From assembly GCF_023634655.1 (NCBI RefSeq), contig NZ_JAMKMS010000030.1, positions 1 through 38,500 of the forward strand: a DNA stretch of 38,500 nt, in the 5' to 3' direction. The notes beneath the pieces were generated by a model, which was not told the origin of the DNA, made no database searches, and was given only the letters and a program-made list of their open reading frames with translations. The stretch's first letter is position 1. Every line of letters begins with the position of its first letter. This DNA is from Vibrio methylphosphonaticus (GTDB taxonomy: Bacteria > Pseudomonadota > Gammaproteobacteria > Enterobacterales > Vibrionaceae). Shown one piece after another: positions 16,360-24,430 of this stretch. The position numbers and the translations under genes were made by a program.

Positions 16360-16991
16360 TATAGTTCTACCTCAGCCGGTGCGATAATAGACGCATCGTA
16401 GTTCTCTGAAAGTTTAGGGAGGTTAACGTTATCTGCTTTCCAGCCTTTATGAACTAAGATGCCAGAGAATGGCGCCGTACCAGTTACGTTGCCTGTTAGG
16501 CGAATCGCTTGCGGATTAAAGCCTTCTTCAATCGTTAAGCGTGATTCTTCATCTTCAGTGCGAATAGGTGAAAGAACAAAGTAATCACCGATAACTTTTT
16601 TACCGCCAGAGTGAACAACTCGTGCGGCTGCGCCCACTTCTTCATCTGAGAAGGAGGTAAGGTCTTCTTGTAAGAAGTCGATAATGCGAGCTTCTTGCTG
16701 CATGAGAGAAAGTAACTGCATAGCAGAATCGGTTGATGCGGTAGCGAGCTTGGATTCGACTTCAACTACTTTCTCAATCACTTTTTCTACTTCAACGACT
16801 TTCTCAACTTCAACGATTTTCTCTACAGGTTTCTCAACCTCAATAATCTTTTCGATAGGTTTCTCTACCACTTTTTCAACGACTTTACTTTTGCGAGAAA
16901 CGGCAATAGCCAGTAATAAAACGCTTGATGCAGCAAGACCCGCATGCAGCATGTCGAAGGTGGTAGGAATAACATTTAGATCGAAGGTCAT
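16359..16991 (-). CDS. Membrane-anchored DUF2760 protein with VEK-repeat stalk
   Basis: A 210-residue protein. A transmembrane segment lies at about 13-32 (MLHAGLAASSVLLLAIAVS). Residues 35-80 are a run of imperfect VEK/VEV/IEK repeats, highly charged and likely an extended or coiled stalk. A globular domain (about 85-210) follows, with DFLQEDLTSFSDEEVGAAARVVH and a beta-rich end. I recognise this as the DUF2760 family, often next to Hsp70 genes in gammaproteobacteria (from memory). With a short N-terminus before the helix and basic RKSK after it, the globular domain is likely cytoplasmic. It is the first gene of the operon and may tether the Hsp70 pair to the membrane. Confidence 0.82.
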   Translation of the reverse strand: MTFDLNVIPTTFDMLHAGLAASSVLLLAIAVSRKSKVVEKVVEKPIEKIIEVEKPVEKIVEVEKVVEVEKVIEKVVEVESKLATASTDSAMQLLSLMQQEARIIDFLQEDLTSFSDEEVGAAARVVHSGGKKVIGDYFVLSPIRTEDEESRLTIEEGFNPQAIRLTGNVTGTAPFSGILVHKGWKADNVNLPKLSENYDASIIAPAEVEL

Positions 16992-17176
16992 AGGGGATTC
17001 TCTATGTGTCTGTCATTAGTTGCTAACTTTGGGGCGAAGTCTAGCATAATCAAGGCTCTTAGCGCGATGGTTTCGCAATAATGTCATTTGAAAGTGAGTT
17101 TCTTGGTGAAGATTACAGCAGATAGTTGCGTTTTATTAATTTTAAGTGATCTTTGCTGTTTTTTTGCACCCTAATG

Positions 17177-17205
17177 TTAAGAATGATAAAAAACTGATGT
17201 AAAAT
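17177..17205 (+). promoter_or_regulatory. Candidate promoter for the GGDEF gene
   Basis: -35-like TTAAGA (17177-17182) and -10-like TAAAAT (17200-17205) are separated by 17 bases. Transcription would start near 17212, just before the dyad at 17218-17254, which would then be in the 5' leader. Confidence 0.4.
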
Positions 17206-17217
17206 CCGATGCATAGA

Positions 17218-17254
17218 CTAGAAATCAACGTCTGGATATGACGCATATTTCTAG
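17218..17254. promoter_or_regulatory. Compound 37-bp dyad in the GGDEF gene leader
   Basis: Outer arms CTAGAAAT (17218-17225) and ATTTCTAG (17247-17254) and inner arms CGTC (17229-17232) and GACG (17240-17243) share one centre, with a 3-base internal mismatch. In RNA this forms a hairpin with an internal loop, followed by CTTTTAG. It could be an operator or a leader structure about 85 bases before the start codon. Confidence 0.5.
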
Positions 17255-17338
17255 CTTTTAGTGGTATTGTTATGAAAATAACGACACTGACATCAAAAAA
17301 AATCAGTAGTAAAACTGAAAGCAATAAAAGAGTCAGTA

Positions 17339-18889
17339 ATGCAGTACGTCAGAATGGATATAGGGCTAAACAGGGAAGACCGTGGTGTAAAACGGTATTC
17401 AGTCGTCGTGTTCTTCATTGGAATCGCGATTACCATTTTTATTACCCATCTCGTATACAAAGGACAGCAACAACTCGCCAAATCAAACTTTGATTTTTTA
17501 GTACAAAATCAAGCAGAGAATATAAAAGAATTGGTTATGTTAGACGTTAGTTTAATTGGTTCTGGCGCCGGCTTTTATCATGCGACTTCACCAGATTCGT
17601 GGAACAGTTTTTCTTCATTTGCTAAGCCCATTATCGCGGATTCAAATACCTTGATCGCGATGCAATGGATGAAAAAAGTCTATCCAGAACAAATCGACTC
17701 CCATGTTGCAAGGGTAAAGCACTACTTTCCCAGTTACGAAATTTATACTGTGCCGAAAGATAAACCCGTCACAAAGGGCTACATTCTCGAAAATGATGAG
17801 CCAATTTATGTCGCCAGTGACATTTATCCGGTGAACACCGCGAATCTTCGGGCGTTAGGGTATTACTCCTCAAGAGAGCGAGTTCGCCGCGTTATCACCA
17901 ATATTATGAAAACGGAGCAACCAAGCTTATCTGATAAAATTAGGCTATTGCAGGATGGTTTTGACCGCTCGTTGCCTAAACAAGGTATGCTGGTTTATCA
18001 CCCGGTGTTTGAGCCAGGGCGAAACGAACTGCGAGGCGTTGTCATTGGTGTGATCCGGACTACCGCTTACTTCCAACAAATTGTTGCAAGAACGGCGATT
18101 GGTCAGGCTGTGGGCATTCAAGTGGTCGACATGGGATTTGATGCCGAAGACGATCCGATTATGTACCGCAACCACTCTTGGGATAGCATCGATGGTGAGA
18201 TAGATGCGGTCGTCATTGATTTGTATGACCGACAATGGAGTATTGAGTTTAAACGCAGCAGTGGTATCTCCACGAATGACTCGTTTATTTTATTGTGCGT
18301 GGCATCTGGCGGACTCATTATCTCGTTGTTGCTCGGATATGTTGTGCAATTGATGCTTCGTGAACAACGTCGTCTGACGAAGTTAGTTAATCGCAGGACG
18401 AAAGACCTACAGTACTTAGTTGAGAGGGACCCGCTAACAGAGGTTTATAACCGCAGGGCGTTTAATCGTTTGGCCGAGTACCACATTGCGTGCCATAAGC
18501 CTTTCTCTCTCGCAATCATTGATGTTGATTCATTCAAACAGATTAATGATCAATACGGTCACGTGGCGGGTGATGAAATACTGGTACAAGTTGCAGTGCA
18601 TATTAAAGAGACTATGAATCCCGACGATATTTTATTTCGACTTGGTGGGGATGAGTTTGCCGTGATTAGTCGATGTATTGATTACTCGCCGTTGCAGCGC
18701 TATCTCAACGGGATCTGTGAGCGCGTTCAACTGATAAAGTGGCCAGGTATCGATGAAACATTTTGCTGCACGTTAAGTATTGGTGCTGCAGTTTATCGTG
18801 GCGAGCCTTTAGAAAAACTGTTAAATCGTGCCGATGAACAACTTTATATCAGTAAGGAGCAAGGGCGAAACAGGGCCAACATTGTTTGA
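17339..18889 (+). CDS. CHASE-like sensor diguanylate cyclase (GGDEF)
   Basis: Membrane-bound c-di-GMP synthase of 516 residues. Transmembrane helices lie at about 20-40 and 314-341, with a periplasmic sensor between them that resembles a CHASE domain (GAGFYHATSPDSW, VYPVNTANLRALGYYSS-type motif, LVYHPVFEPG). The C-terminal GGDEF domain (about 360-516) has the intact active site LGGDEF at 435-440 and the start DPLTEVYNRRAF. The inhibitory RxxD site five residues upstream is absent (NPDD), so product feedback is unlikely by that route. No EAL domain. AGAG stands 6 bases before the ATG at 17339; an ATG five codons on (17354) is also possible. It would link an external ligand to biofilm or motility control. 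Confidence 0.9.
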   Translation: MQYVRMDIGLNREDRGVKRYSVVVFFIGIAITIFITHLVYKGQQQLAKSNFDFLVQNQAENIKELVMLDVSLIGSGAGFYHATSPDSWNSFSSFAKPIIADSNTLIAMQWMKKVYPEQIDSHVARVKHYFPSYEIYTVPKDKPVTKGYILENDEPIYVASDIYPVNTANLRALGYYSSRERVRRVITNIMKTEQPSLSDKIRLLQDGFDRSLPKQGMLVYHPVFEPGRNELRGVVIGVIRTTAYFQQIVARTAIGQAVGIQVVDMGFDAEDDPIMYRNHSWDSIDGEIDAVVIDLYDRQWSIEFKRSSGISTNDSFILLCVASGGLIISLLLGYVVQLMLREQRRLTKLVNRRTKDLQYLVERDPLTEVYNRRAFNRLAEYHIACHKPFSLAIIDVDSFKQINDQYGHVAGDEILVQVAVHIKETMNPDDILFRLGGDEFAVISRCIDYSPLQRYLNGICERVQLIKWPGIDETFCCTLSIGAAVYRGEPLEKLLNRADEQLYISKEQGRNRANIV

Positions 18890-18978
18890 TTCTAAAGCAG
18901 TTAAACCTGTGACTATCGAGGTTTAGGTGATTTTACGTTACACTTCGAGCCGTTGTTTATTACAAAGCCTATATCACT

Positions 18979-19509
18979 ATGAATTATAATCGAGTCGTTT
19001 GTTTTGACCTTGAAATGTGCTGCTGGAATGTGGACGGTGTCGGTACGACGGGTGAAATTATTGAAGTAGGGTTGGCTGAGATTGATCTTGTGACTCAGCA
19101 AGTAGTGAAGCGAGCGCAATACTACGTCAAACCTGAGCAAGACGAAGTGTCTTTGTTTTGTGCTGAACTTACCGGCATCACGCCGCGCAAGGTTGAGAAA
19201 CAAGGTCGACCGCTTGCGTCAGTGGTTCAATCAATGGTGAAAAACTTTGGCGGCCCAAATAAAATTTATGCGGCATGGGGCAGAGATGACCAAATTTTGT
19301 TCAGTGAATGTCAAGAAAAAGGCATTACGCCACCGTTTAAAGAGTTTGTTAACCTCGCCACGCTTTATCGTATGCAAAATCGCTTAAAAGAAAAACGTAT
19401 CGGACACAAAGCCGCGCAAGAAGCAAAGGGTATTGAGTGGGAAGGACGTCAACATTCAGGTTATGTTGATGCTTATAACCTTGCAAAGCTTGCACTGACA
19501 ATGCTGTAA
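18979..19509 (+). CDS. DEDDh 3'-5' exonuclease family protein
   Basis: A soluble 176-residue nuclease of the DnaQ/ERI-1-like superfamily. Exo I motif CFDLEM (Asp10, Glu12), Exo II around AAWGRDDQ, and Exo III HSGYVDA with the His and final Asp are all visible, so it is probably active with two metal ions. The layout GEIIEVGLAEID, LTGITPRKVE resembles the KapD/ERI-1 branch (stand-alone exonuclease domain) rather than a polymerase proofreading subunit or oligoribonuclease. The substrate could be RNA or DNA ends. It is single, co-directional with the GGDEF gene 90 bases upstream, and convergent with the TerB-like gene. Confidence 0.85.
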   Translation: MNYNRVVCFDLEMCCWNVDGVGTTGEIIEVGLAEIDLVTQQVVKRAQYYVKPEQDEVSLFCAELTGITPRKVEKQGRPLASVVQSMVKNFGGPNKIYAAWGRDDQILFSECQEKGITPPFKEFVNLATLYRMQNRLKEKRIGHKAAQEAKGIEWEGRQHSGYVDAYNLAKLALTML

Positions 19510-19570
19510 GGCGCTCTTTCTATTTTAACTATTTTTCTATTTTAACGATTAGAGCTGCCAGATGACAAAA

Positions 19571-19605
19571 AGCTTCAGGTAAACGGAGACGGTTTACCTG
19601 AAGCT
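19571..19605. terminator. Bidirectional terminator between exonuclease and TerB-like genes
   Basis: AGCTTCAGGTAAAC (19571-19584) pairs perfectly with GTTTACCTGAAGCT (19592-19605), loop 7 bases. On the minus strand the stem is followed by TTTTTGTC; on the plus strand by GTTTATTCCTTT. Confidence 0.85.
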
Positions 19606-19620
19606 GTTTATTCCTTTACT

Positions 19621-19652
19621 TATCTACTTATCTACTTATCTACTTATCTATG
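19621..19652. repeat. Octanucleotide repeat TATCTACT at the end of the TerB-like gene
   Basis: Three exact copies (19621-19644) are followed by TATCTATG and preceded by the diverged CCTTTACT. The TerB-like stop codon (19640-19642) lies inside the third copy, so changes in copy number beyond it would not alter the protein. Confidence 0.75.
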
Positions 19653-20086
19653 ACTTGAATTTTCGCGCGAATAAATTCACTGTGATCAACATAGAGCAGT
19701 TCTGCTACCTTGCGAATCACCGCATCCTCTTGGGGGTCGATTACACCATCAGCATTTGCGACTTCCCACATTGCGGTAATCAATTCAAAGCGTTTCTCTT
19801 GAGACAATTCACGTAACCCAGAAGTAAAATCGTACAAAGACACCGACTCTTCCACTCTCAATTTGGCTTGTTCGATAAGCGAGTTCGTTTCCTCATCGGA
19901 TAGCTTCAATAGTCGAGAGATCAACGAGCGCTTTGCTTGTTCTTCCTTTTCATCGATTTGGTGATCGGCATTAGAGACCTCACAAAGTAATGATGCAATC
20001 GCAAGGTTGGGGCTGACAGTCTGATTTTGGGATAAGTCACTGCCTTCAATGAGTTGCTTAAATATAGAGGTGATGGACGTAAACAT
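19640..20086 (-). CDS. TerB-like (tellurite resistance TerB family) protein
   Basis: A soluble all-helical protein of 148 residues. Two related acidic segments, SNADHQIDEKEEQ and ANADGVIDPQEDAV, are the metal-coordinating repeats typical of the TerB fold. GAGG stands before the ATG (AGAGGAACCGCT). No other ter genes are nearby, so a role in tellurite resistance should not be assumed; stand-alone TerB-like proteins often have unknown stress-related or membrane-associated roles. The octamer repeat overlaps its stop codon. Confidence 0.82.
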   Translation of the reverse strand: MFTSITSIFKQLIEGSDLSQNQTVSPNLAIASLLCEVSNADHQIDEKEEQAKRSLISRLLKLSDEETNSLIEQAKLRVEESVSLYDFTSGLRELSQEKRFELITAMWEVANADGVIDPQEDAVIRKVAELLYVDHSEFIRAKIQVIDK

Positions 20087-20185
20087 AGCGGTTCCTCTTT
20101 TGATGCCTAATCATTAATAATCTATTTACTAATAAATAGTGGCGCTTACAAAAGAACTCAAGTGTAAAGCGCCAGAGAATGCATG

Positions 20186-22261
20186 TTATTTCGTTTTAGA
20201 GACGATTTCGGTGCTAGCAGCAGTTTCAGGAAAATGAGTTTCACTTCCGTCACCATGCACAACAGATATTTCTTTTGGTTGGCCGTCTTTATCCAGTTTT
20301 AAGCGCCCAATACCGCTACGATTGACAAGATGGTGACAAGCCGAAGGGCTAGGGTGTCGTTTAAACACTTTTAGTTTTTTTCGCTTAGTGAACCAGTTAA
20401 GTGGTGAACGAGGCGTGTAGAGCCAAGCATCAAGTGTGGCGAAGAGACTGAGTAGTGGTTCTGGAAACTCGTTTTTGATTCCGCTACACGTGATCTGATA
20501 GATATGAGAGTCCGTTTCTCTGTAGCGAAGAGCGATGTCATACACAAAAGAATAGTGAACATCGCCAGATAAAATGACGAAGTTTTTTGGCGTTTTAGAA
20601 TGTGTGAAAATGGATAGCAAGGTATTGGCGCTACCGGGGTGGGCCATCCAGTTCTCCGCATCGATAACTAATGGTTGTCCCGCCATGGTAGCGAGTCGTT
20701 GCATGGTTTCAATAAACTTAACACCAAACATAGGCGCGGCAGACACGACGATCACCGAATCTTGGTTGAGTAATTCATGTTGGAACTCGACGAGTGCTTC
20801 CCAATCCATAAGACCTGAGGGTTTATTCATGTTGGATTCGGAACGCCAGCGTCGGGTTCGGGTATCAAGCACCACCACTTTGGGATGACTATCGGTAGTA
20901 AAATGCCAACGCTCATATCTAAGGAGTTGATAGTGCACGTTATCAAGAACGTTACTGTCAAGAACGTGGCTATCAAGAGCTCTATGGTCTAGGGCTAAAA
21001 CGTCTGAGGCTTGTGTGTTAAAGGAGGCACTGGCAACGTCTACATCTACATCTACATCTACATCTACATCTGCATCTACAGCGGTAGTAGTAGAATTAGC
21101 GCATTGTGCTGGACTAGGGTTGAACAACGCGGACAGCGTATCGTGCCAGTCTGCATGATATACGTTTGGATCGTTTCCCCAGGCTTGGCAAAGTAAGTAC
21201 GCCAGCATGCCATTGCCGATAATTTGTTTAGAAAACGGGTGCTCATATGCCGCCTTTTCCCATCCGACCGTGAGGTTCCAATCGTCGGTAATGTCATGGT
21301 CATCAAAAATCATGTAAGTCGGTATATGTGCCAATACACGTCTAACTTGTGGCAAACCGTCAACAAACTTCAAAAGATGATCTTTCTCGCGTTGCCATTG
21401 TTGCTGAAAGCGTCGTGACAATACTTGTCCATTAACGTCGAAATTGGCTTCTTCCAACCGATTGAGATTAATGTGTTTCCAAAGCTCAGGTGACCAAACT
21501 AACAAGTACATGGCAATGAATTCAGAGAAGGTTATAAGGTGGTTATAACAGTCTTTGGAACTGAAAATAGGCTGAGAATGAGACTTGGACCAAAACGATG
21601 TCGATTGGGTGCGGGGAAGCAAAGCCTCTCGACCATAAAGCTGTTTGGGATGTTGGTAAAGCTGTTGGCTATTGGAAATTCCATCTGCGCCAGCGAACGA
21701 TTCTTCCGGTAAATCCAGTAAAGTGATGACTTGGTGAATCGCATCGAGCATAGGACCTGCGACATGGTCTGCGTAGATTTGGTCGCCGTTGAGCAACAAC
21801 ATATCGGGTTGATCGCCCGTCTGGTGTTTGAGTTGCTCATCGATGGTAAGAAGGCTGTCGGTACTAGAGTGGTGGGGATTGCGGCAAGACCCATGAAGAA
21901 CGTGGTCGGCTTTAGTTGAAACCATTAGCTTGACGTTAGCTTGTGAGGCGTAAAGCGAATCCTGACCAATTACACTGTTACCGATATCGTCTAGGTAAAC
22001 ATCGTAGCTAAGACTGGTGTTAGGGTCGAGTTCGATAGGTATATGACACTGGACTATCCATAGTTTCGAACTGATTTGATAGCACTGTTCGTAGGAAACA
22101 GGGAAGTAAGCAGGATTTTTTTGAGTTAGGCAAACCACTAATCGTTTTGGGTCAACGGATGATGCCATCCATAATGAAAACTCATGTGGGTTAACTCGCC
22201 TTAAAATAGGCCCCGCTATTAATGGGGAGATAAGTGGCGCCTGAGTCGTGTTTATTATCAT
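20186..22261 (-). CDS. PhoD-like metallophosphatase family protein
   Basis: A 691-residue protein related to alkaline phosphatase D. Metal-binding motifs in order: HGSCRNPHH, LLNGDQIYAD, FDDHDITDDW, and near the C terminus LSGDVHYSF. There is no signal peptide (MIINTTQAPLISPLIAGPIL), so it is likely cytoplasmic, unlike Tat-exported PhoD. In the middle is a low-complexity insert of DV dipeptides and LDSxVLD repeats, encoded by a hexamer repeat at 21041-21076. The start overlaps the preceding gene by ATGA, so the two are co-translated. The phosphoester substrate is unknown. Confidence 0.85.
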   Translation of the reverse strand: MIINTTQAPLISPLIAGPILRRVNPHEFSLWMASSVDPKRLVVCLTQKNPAYFPVSYEQCYQISSKLWIVQCHIPIELDPNTSLSYDVYLDDIGNSVIGQDSLYASQANVKLMVSTKADHVLHGSCRNPHHSSTDSLLTIDEQLKHQTGDQPDMLLLNGDQIYADHVAGPMLDAIHQVITLLDLPEESFAGADGISNSQQLYQHPKQLYGREALLPRTQSTSFWSKSHSQPIFSSKDCYNHLITFSEFIAMYLLVWSPELWKHINLNRLEEANFDVNGQVLSRRFQQQWQREKDHLLKFVDGLPQVRRVLAHIPTYMIFDDHDITDDWNLTVGWEKAAYEHPFSKQIIGNGMLAYLLCQAWGNDPNVYHADWHDTLSALFNPSPAQCANSTTTAVDADVDVDVDVDVDVASASFNTQASDVLALDHRALDSHVLDSNVLDNVHYQLLRYERWHFTTDSHPKVVVLDTRTRRWRSESNMNKPSGLMDWEALVEFQHELLNQDSVIVVSAAPMFGVKFIETMQRLATMAGQPLVIDAENWMAHPGSANTLLSIFTHSKTPKNFVILSGDVHYSFVYDIALRYRETDSHIYQITCSGIKNEFPEPLLSLFATLDAWLYTPRSPLNWFTKRKKLKVFKRHPSPSACHHLVNRSGIGRLKLDKDGQPKEISVVHGDGSETHFPETAASTEIVSKTK
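21041..21076. repeat. In-frame hexanucleotide repeat TACATC inside the phosphatase gene
   Basis: Five exact TACATC units and a sixth, TGCATC, encode alternating Asp-Val on the minus strand (with one Asp-Ala). A six-base unit keeps the frame, so slippage would change the length of an acidic surface loop rather than switch the gene off. Confidence 0.85.
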
Positions 22262-22686
22262 ACACTGACCTCATTTGATGATAGCTCAGCTGATGATCGC
22301 TGCAATGCTCTCGACTCTTCAACTGGAGTACTTTGGCTCCCTACATCCATGGACTCTAATAACTCCACGAAATCACTGCTCGAAAGCTCATGCCCCACTA
22401 GGAAAAAGCCCAACAGCGCATCAGCGGTCGCAGAGGGGCAGTCATTTTGGCACAAAATGTCTGTGATTCTTGAGCGCAGCAAGTCAATTTCGTGATCAAC
22501 AAACCCGCGACCTTCGATTCCCTCTTCACCTTCATCTGGTGCATTATCAAATTCAAGGAAGAGTAGTTCGTTGTCGAGTTCAGTGTGAACCAGTCGCTCT
22601 GGTAGCCACTTTTCACCAGTAACAATATGGTATTCTTTATTGATAGGTAAAGAATCGAGAATTTTTTTTAAATTTGATACTTTCAC
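22258..22686 (-). CDS. Small acidic protein of unknown function
   Basis: A 142-residue soluble, acidic protein beginning MKVSNLKKILDSLPINKEYH. It has no signal peptide, membrane helix or family motif I recognise. The start is GTG at 22686 with no good ribosome site upstream; no closer ATG is available before the conserved-looking part. The stop overlaps the start of the phosphatase gene (ATGA), so it is translationally coupled and probably works with it. The C-terminal 30 residues are Ser/Glu-rich. Confidence 0.7.
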   Translation of the reverse strand: MKVSNLKKILDSLPINKEYHIVTGEKWLPERLVHTELDNELLFLEFDNAPDEGEEGIEGRGFVDHEIDLLRSRITDILCQNDCPSATADALLGFFLVGHELSSSDFVELLESMDVGSQSTPVEESRALQRSSAELSSNEVSV

Positions 22687-22792
22687 GATTGGTCTAAATA
22701 GTGGAAACTATGCCTCCGATAATCTGTGGTTATTTATCCGCATTCAGCGACTCACAGTTTCGTGACATATAAATTCAATAAAACTAATAATA

Positions 22793-22826
22793 TAACAACT
22801 CTTCTACTATACGGTAGCGGTTGTTA
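22793..22826. promoter_or_regulatory. Imperfect 34-bp dyad upstream of the MipA-like gene
   Basis: Outer arms TAACAAC (22793-22799) and GTTGTTA (22820-22826) enclose a nearly concentric CTAC/GTAG pair. It lies in the divergent 261-base gap before the MipA-like gene; TTGACA at 22833-22838 follows closely, without a good -10 at 17 bases. Possible operator; no regulator gene adjoins it. Confidence 0.35.
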
Positions 22827-22947
22827 CTATATTTGACATTTGGTTTGCCGGTTTTGGCGAGCGCGTTCAATTTGTTCCAGCGTAACCTACGTTATAGCAC
22901 TAACTATTTAGCAAAAATTGATAATCCGGTTGGAGACACTGTAAGAC

Positions 22948-24270
22948 ATGATAAAGAAAAATCTCGCGTTGGGAATTGCTACGATTCTAGGTAGCACCTC
23001 GGTGGCAAACGCAGCGCAAGAGGCTGAGTGGGGTATCGCAGCGGTTTGGCGTACCGCGAATATACCGTTTGAAACACAAAGCCAAGATTCGACAGTGAGT
23101 ACGTTCATTCCGATGATGTACTTCAAGAATGATTATGTATTTCTCGATGGTATGACAGCGGGCGCGCATCTTTATAAAGCGGATGATAAACAATTCGAAG
23201 TGAATGCGATCACGCGATTGCGTTTTATTGATATCCCCGCAGATGAGCAAAATGCATCTCGTGGCGATACTCTCGATTATGGTTTGCAACTGCGTTACAA
23301 CCTCGATGACACATGGCATCTTGATACCGAACTCATGACCGATTATGACTATAACAAGCATGCGAATCTAAGATTGCAAGGCACGCTTGATTACGGTGAT
23401 CTTGAACTTAAGCCAAATGTGACACTTCGTTATAAGGACTCTGGCTTTAATACTGAGTACTACGGTTCATACAATGGACAAAGCCAAGATATCAACGGCG
23501 CTTTCGATTATGCAATGGGTGTGGATGCTAAGTATCACTTGGTTTCAAACCTTTATATGCTCGGTGCAACGAATATTCGTATGCTTGATAACTCAGCCTA
23601 TCATTCCGATGTTATTAAAGATCGCTTTGAAGGTGAGGTGTATGTAGGATTCGGTTTCTTTAACGAGAAGAAAAAATCGACGTCTAAAGCTAAACAGCAT
23701 AGCCGTGATATCAGTACTAAACCGTACGTACGTGTGGCACATGGTTATGCGTCGCCATCGGACATGGGAGACATTCTGACATTCAACGGGAAACGTGATC
23801 CGTATAACAACCAATTGACGTCGGTTTTTTACGGTCACCCGCTGACAGATGAGTTGTTTGGTTTGCCGCTTGATATCTATTTTAGCCCGGGCTATGCCCA
23901 TCATTGGAGCTCGGAAGTACAAGAAACCGGTAACGAATTTGTTGCATTAATTAAGGCGTATTATACATTCAATTGGCCTGTGAAAATGCGACTTGGTGTG
24001 GGTAATGGTGTGTCATATATCGACAATGTTTCCTATATTGAACAGCAAGAAATGGATAAGAAAGAAAAGACGGCAAGCCACGTAATGAACTACATTGACA
24101 TCTCTTATGACGTCAATATCGGTTCTATCTTTAGAAAGCCTGAGTGGGAAAGCCTGTGGTTAGGTTACTCACTGCATCACCGCAGTGCGATCTTTGAAGC
24201 GTCATCGCAGTTCGGTCGCATCAAAGGCGGCAGTAACTATAGTACGGTATATCTCCAGTACGATTTCTAA
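22948..24270 (+). CDS. MipA/OmpV-family outer membrane protein with PagL-like C-terminal half
   Basis: A 440-residue outer membrane protein with signal peptide MIKKNLALGIATILGSTSVANA. Residues about 25-240 resemble MipA/OmpV (WGIAAVWRTANIPF, YFKNDYVFLDG). About residue 257 a second barrel-like part begins (KPYVRVAHGYASPSDMG) and ends SLHHRSAIFEASSQFGRIKG with SNYSTVYLQYDF. The HxS pair (His411, Ser413) in that context recalls the lipid A 3-O-deacylase PagL group, so the protein may be a fusion of two domains. MipA homologues are scaffolds or porin-like barrels. The enzymatic suggestion is inference. Confidence 0.75.
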   Translation: MIKKNLALGIATILGSTSVANAAQEAEWGIAAVWRTANIPFETQSQDSTVSTFIPMMYFKNDYVFLDGMTAGAHLYKADDKQFEVNAITRLRFIDIPADEQNASRGDTLDYGLQLRYNLDDTWHLDTELMTDYDYNKHANLRLQGTLDYGDLELKPNVTLRYKDSGFNTEYYGSYNGQSQDINGAFDYAMGVDAKYHLVSNLYMLGATNIRMLDNSAYHSDVIKDRFEGEVYVGFGFFNEKKKSTSKAKQHSRDISTKPYVRVAHGYASPSDMGDILTFNGKRDPYNNQLTSVFYGHPLTDELFGLPLDIYFSPGYAHHWSSEVQETGNEFVALIKAYYTFNWPVKMRLGVGNGVSYIDNVSYIEQQEMDKKEKTASHVMNYIDISYDVNIGSIFRKPEWESLWLGYSLHHRSAIFEASSQFGRIKGGSNYSTVYLQYDF

Positions 24271-24325
24271 CCTTTTGCTGTTGAAGCCGCGAGTTTGTGT
24301 TAAAACATGCGGTGTCTAAGCTTAT

Positions 24326-24350
24326 AAGCCTCGCGAAAGCGGGGCTTTTT
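24326..24350 (+). terminator. Rho-independent terminator after the MipA-like gene
   Basis: AAGCCTCGC (24326-24334) pairs with GCGGGGCTT (24339-24347) around a GAAA tetraloop and runs into TTTTT. Confidence 0.9.
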
Positions 24351-24430
24351 ATTATGTCTGAGTTAACGCAAACAACGAGCTATGCTACAATCCGGCCAGT
24401 TTGTAAATCGATATTGAACTAGGAAATGTT

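Larger units (their letters stand above)
16992..17338. other. Divergent regulatory gap between the DUF2760 operon and the GGDEF gene
   Basis: The 347-base AT-rich gap holds no convincing gene; the open frames here lack ribosome sites. It contains the candidate promoter at 17177-17205 and the compound dyad at 17218-17254, both described separately. I saw no clear promoter for the DUF2760 operon. Confidence 0.5.

Noticed and set aside
19640..20086. A tellurite-resistance operon around the TerB-like gene
   Set aside because: No other ter genes are present; neighbours are an exonuclease and a phosphatase.
22833..22838. TTGACA as the -35 of the MipA-like gene promoter
   Set aside because: No acceptable -10 lies 16-18 bases downstream; the sequence there is GC-rich.
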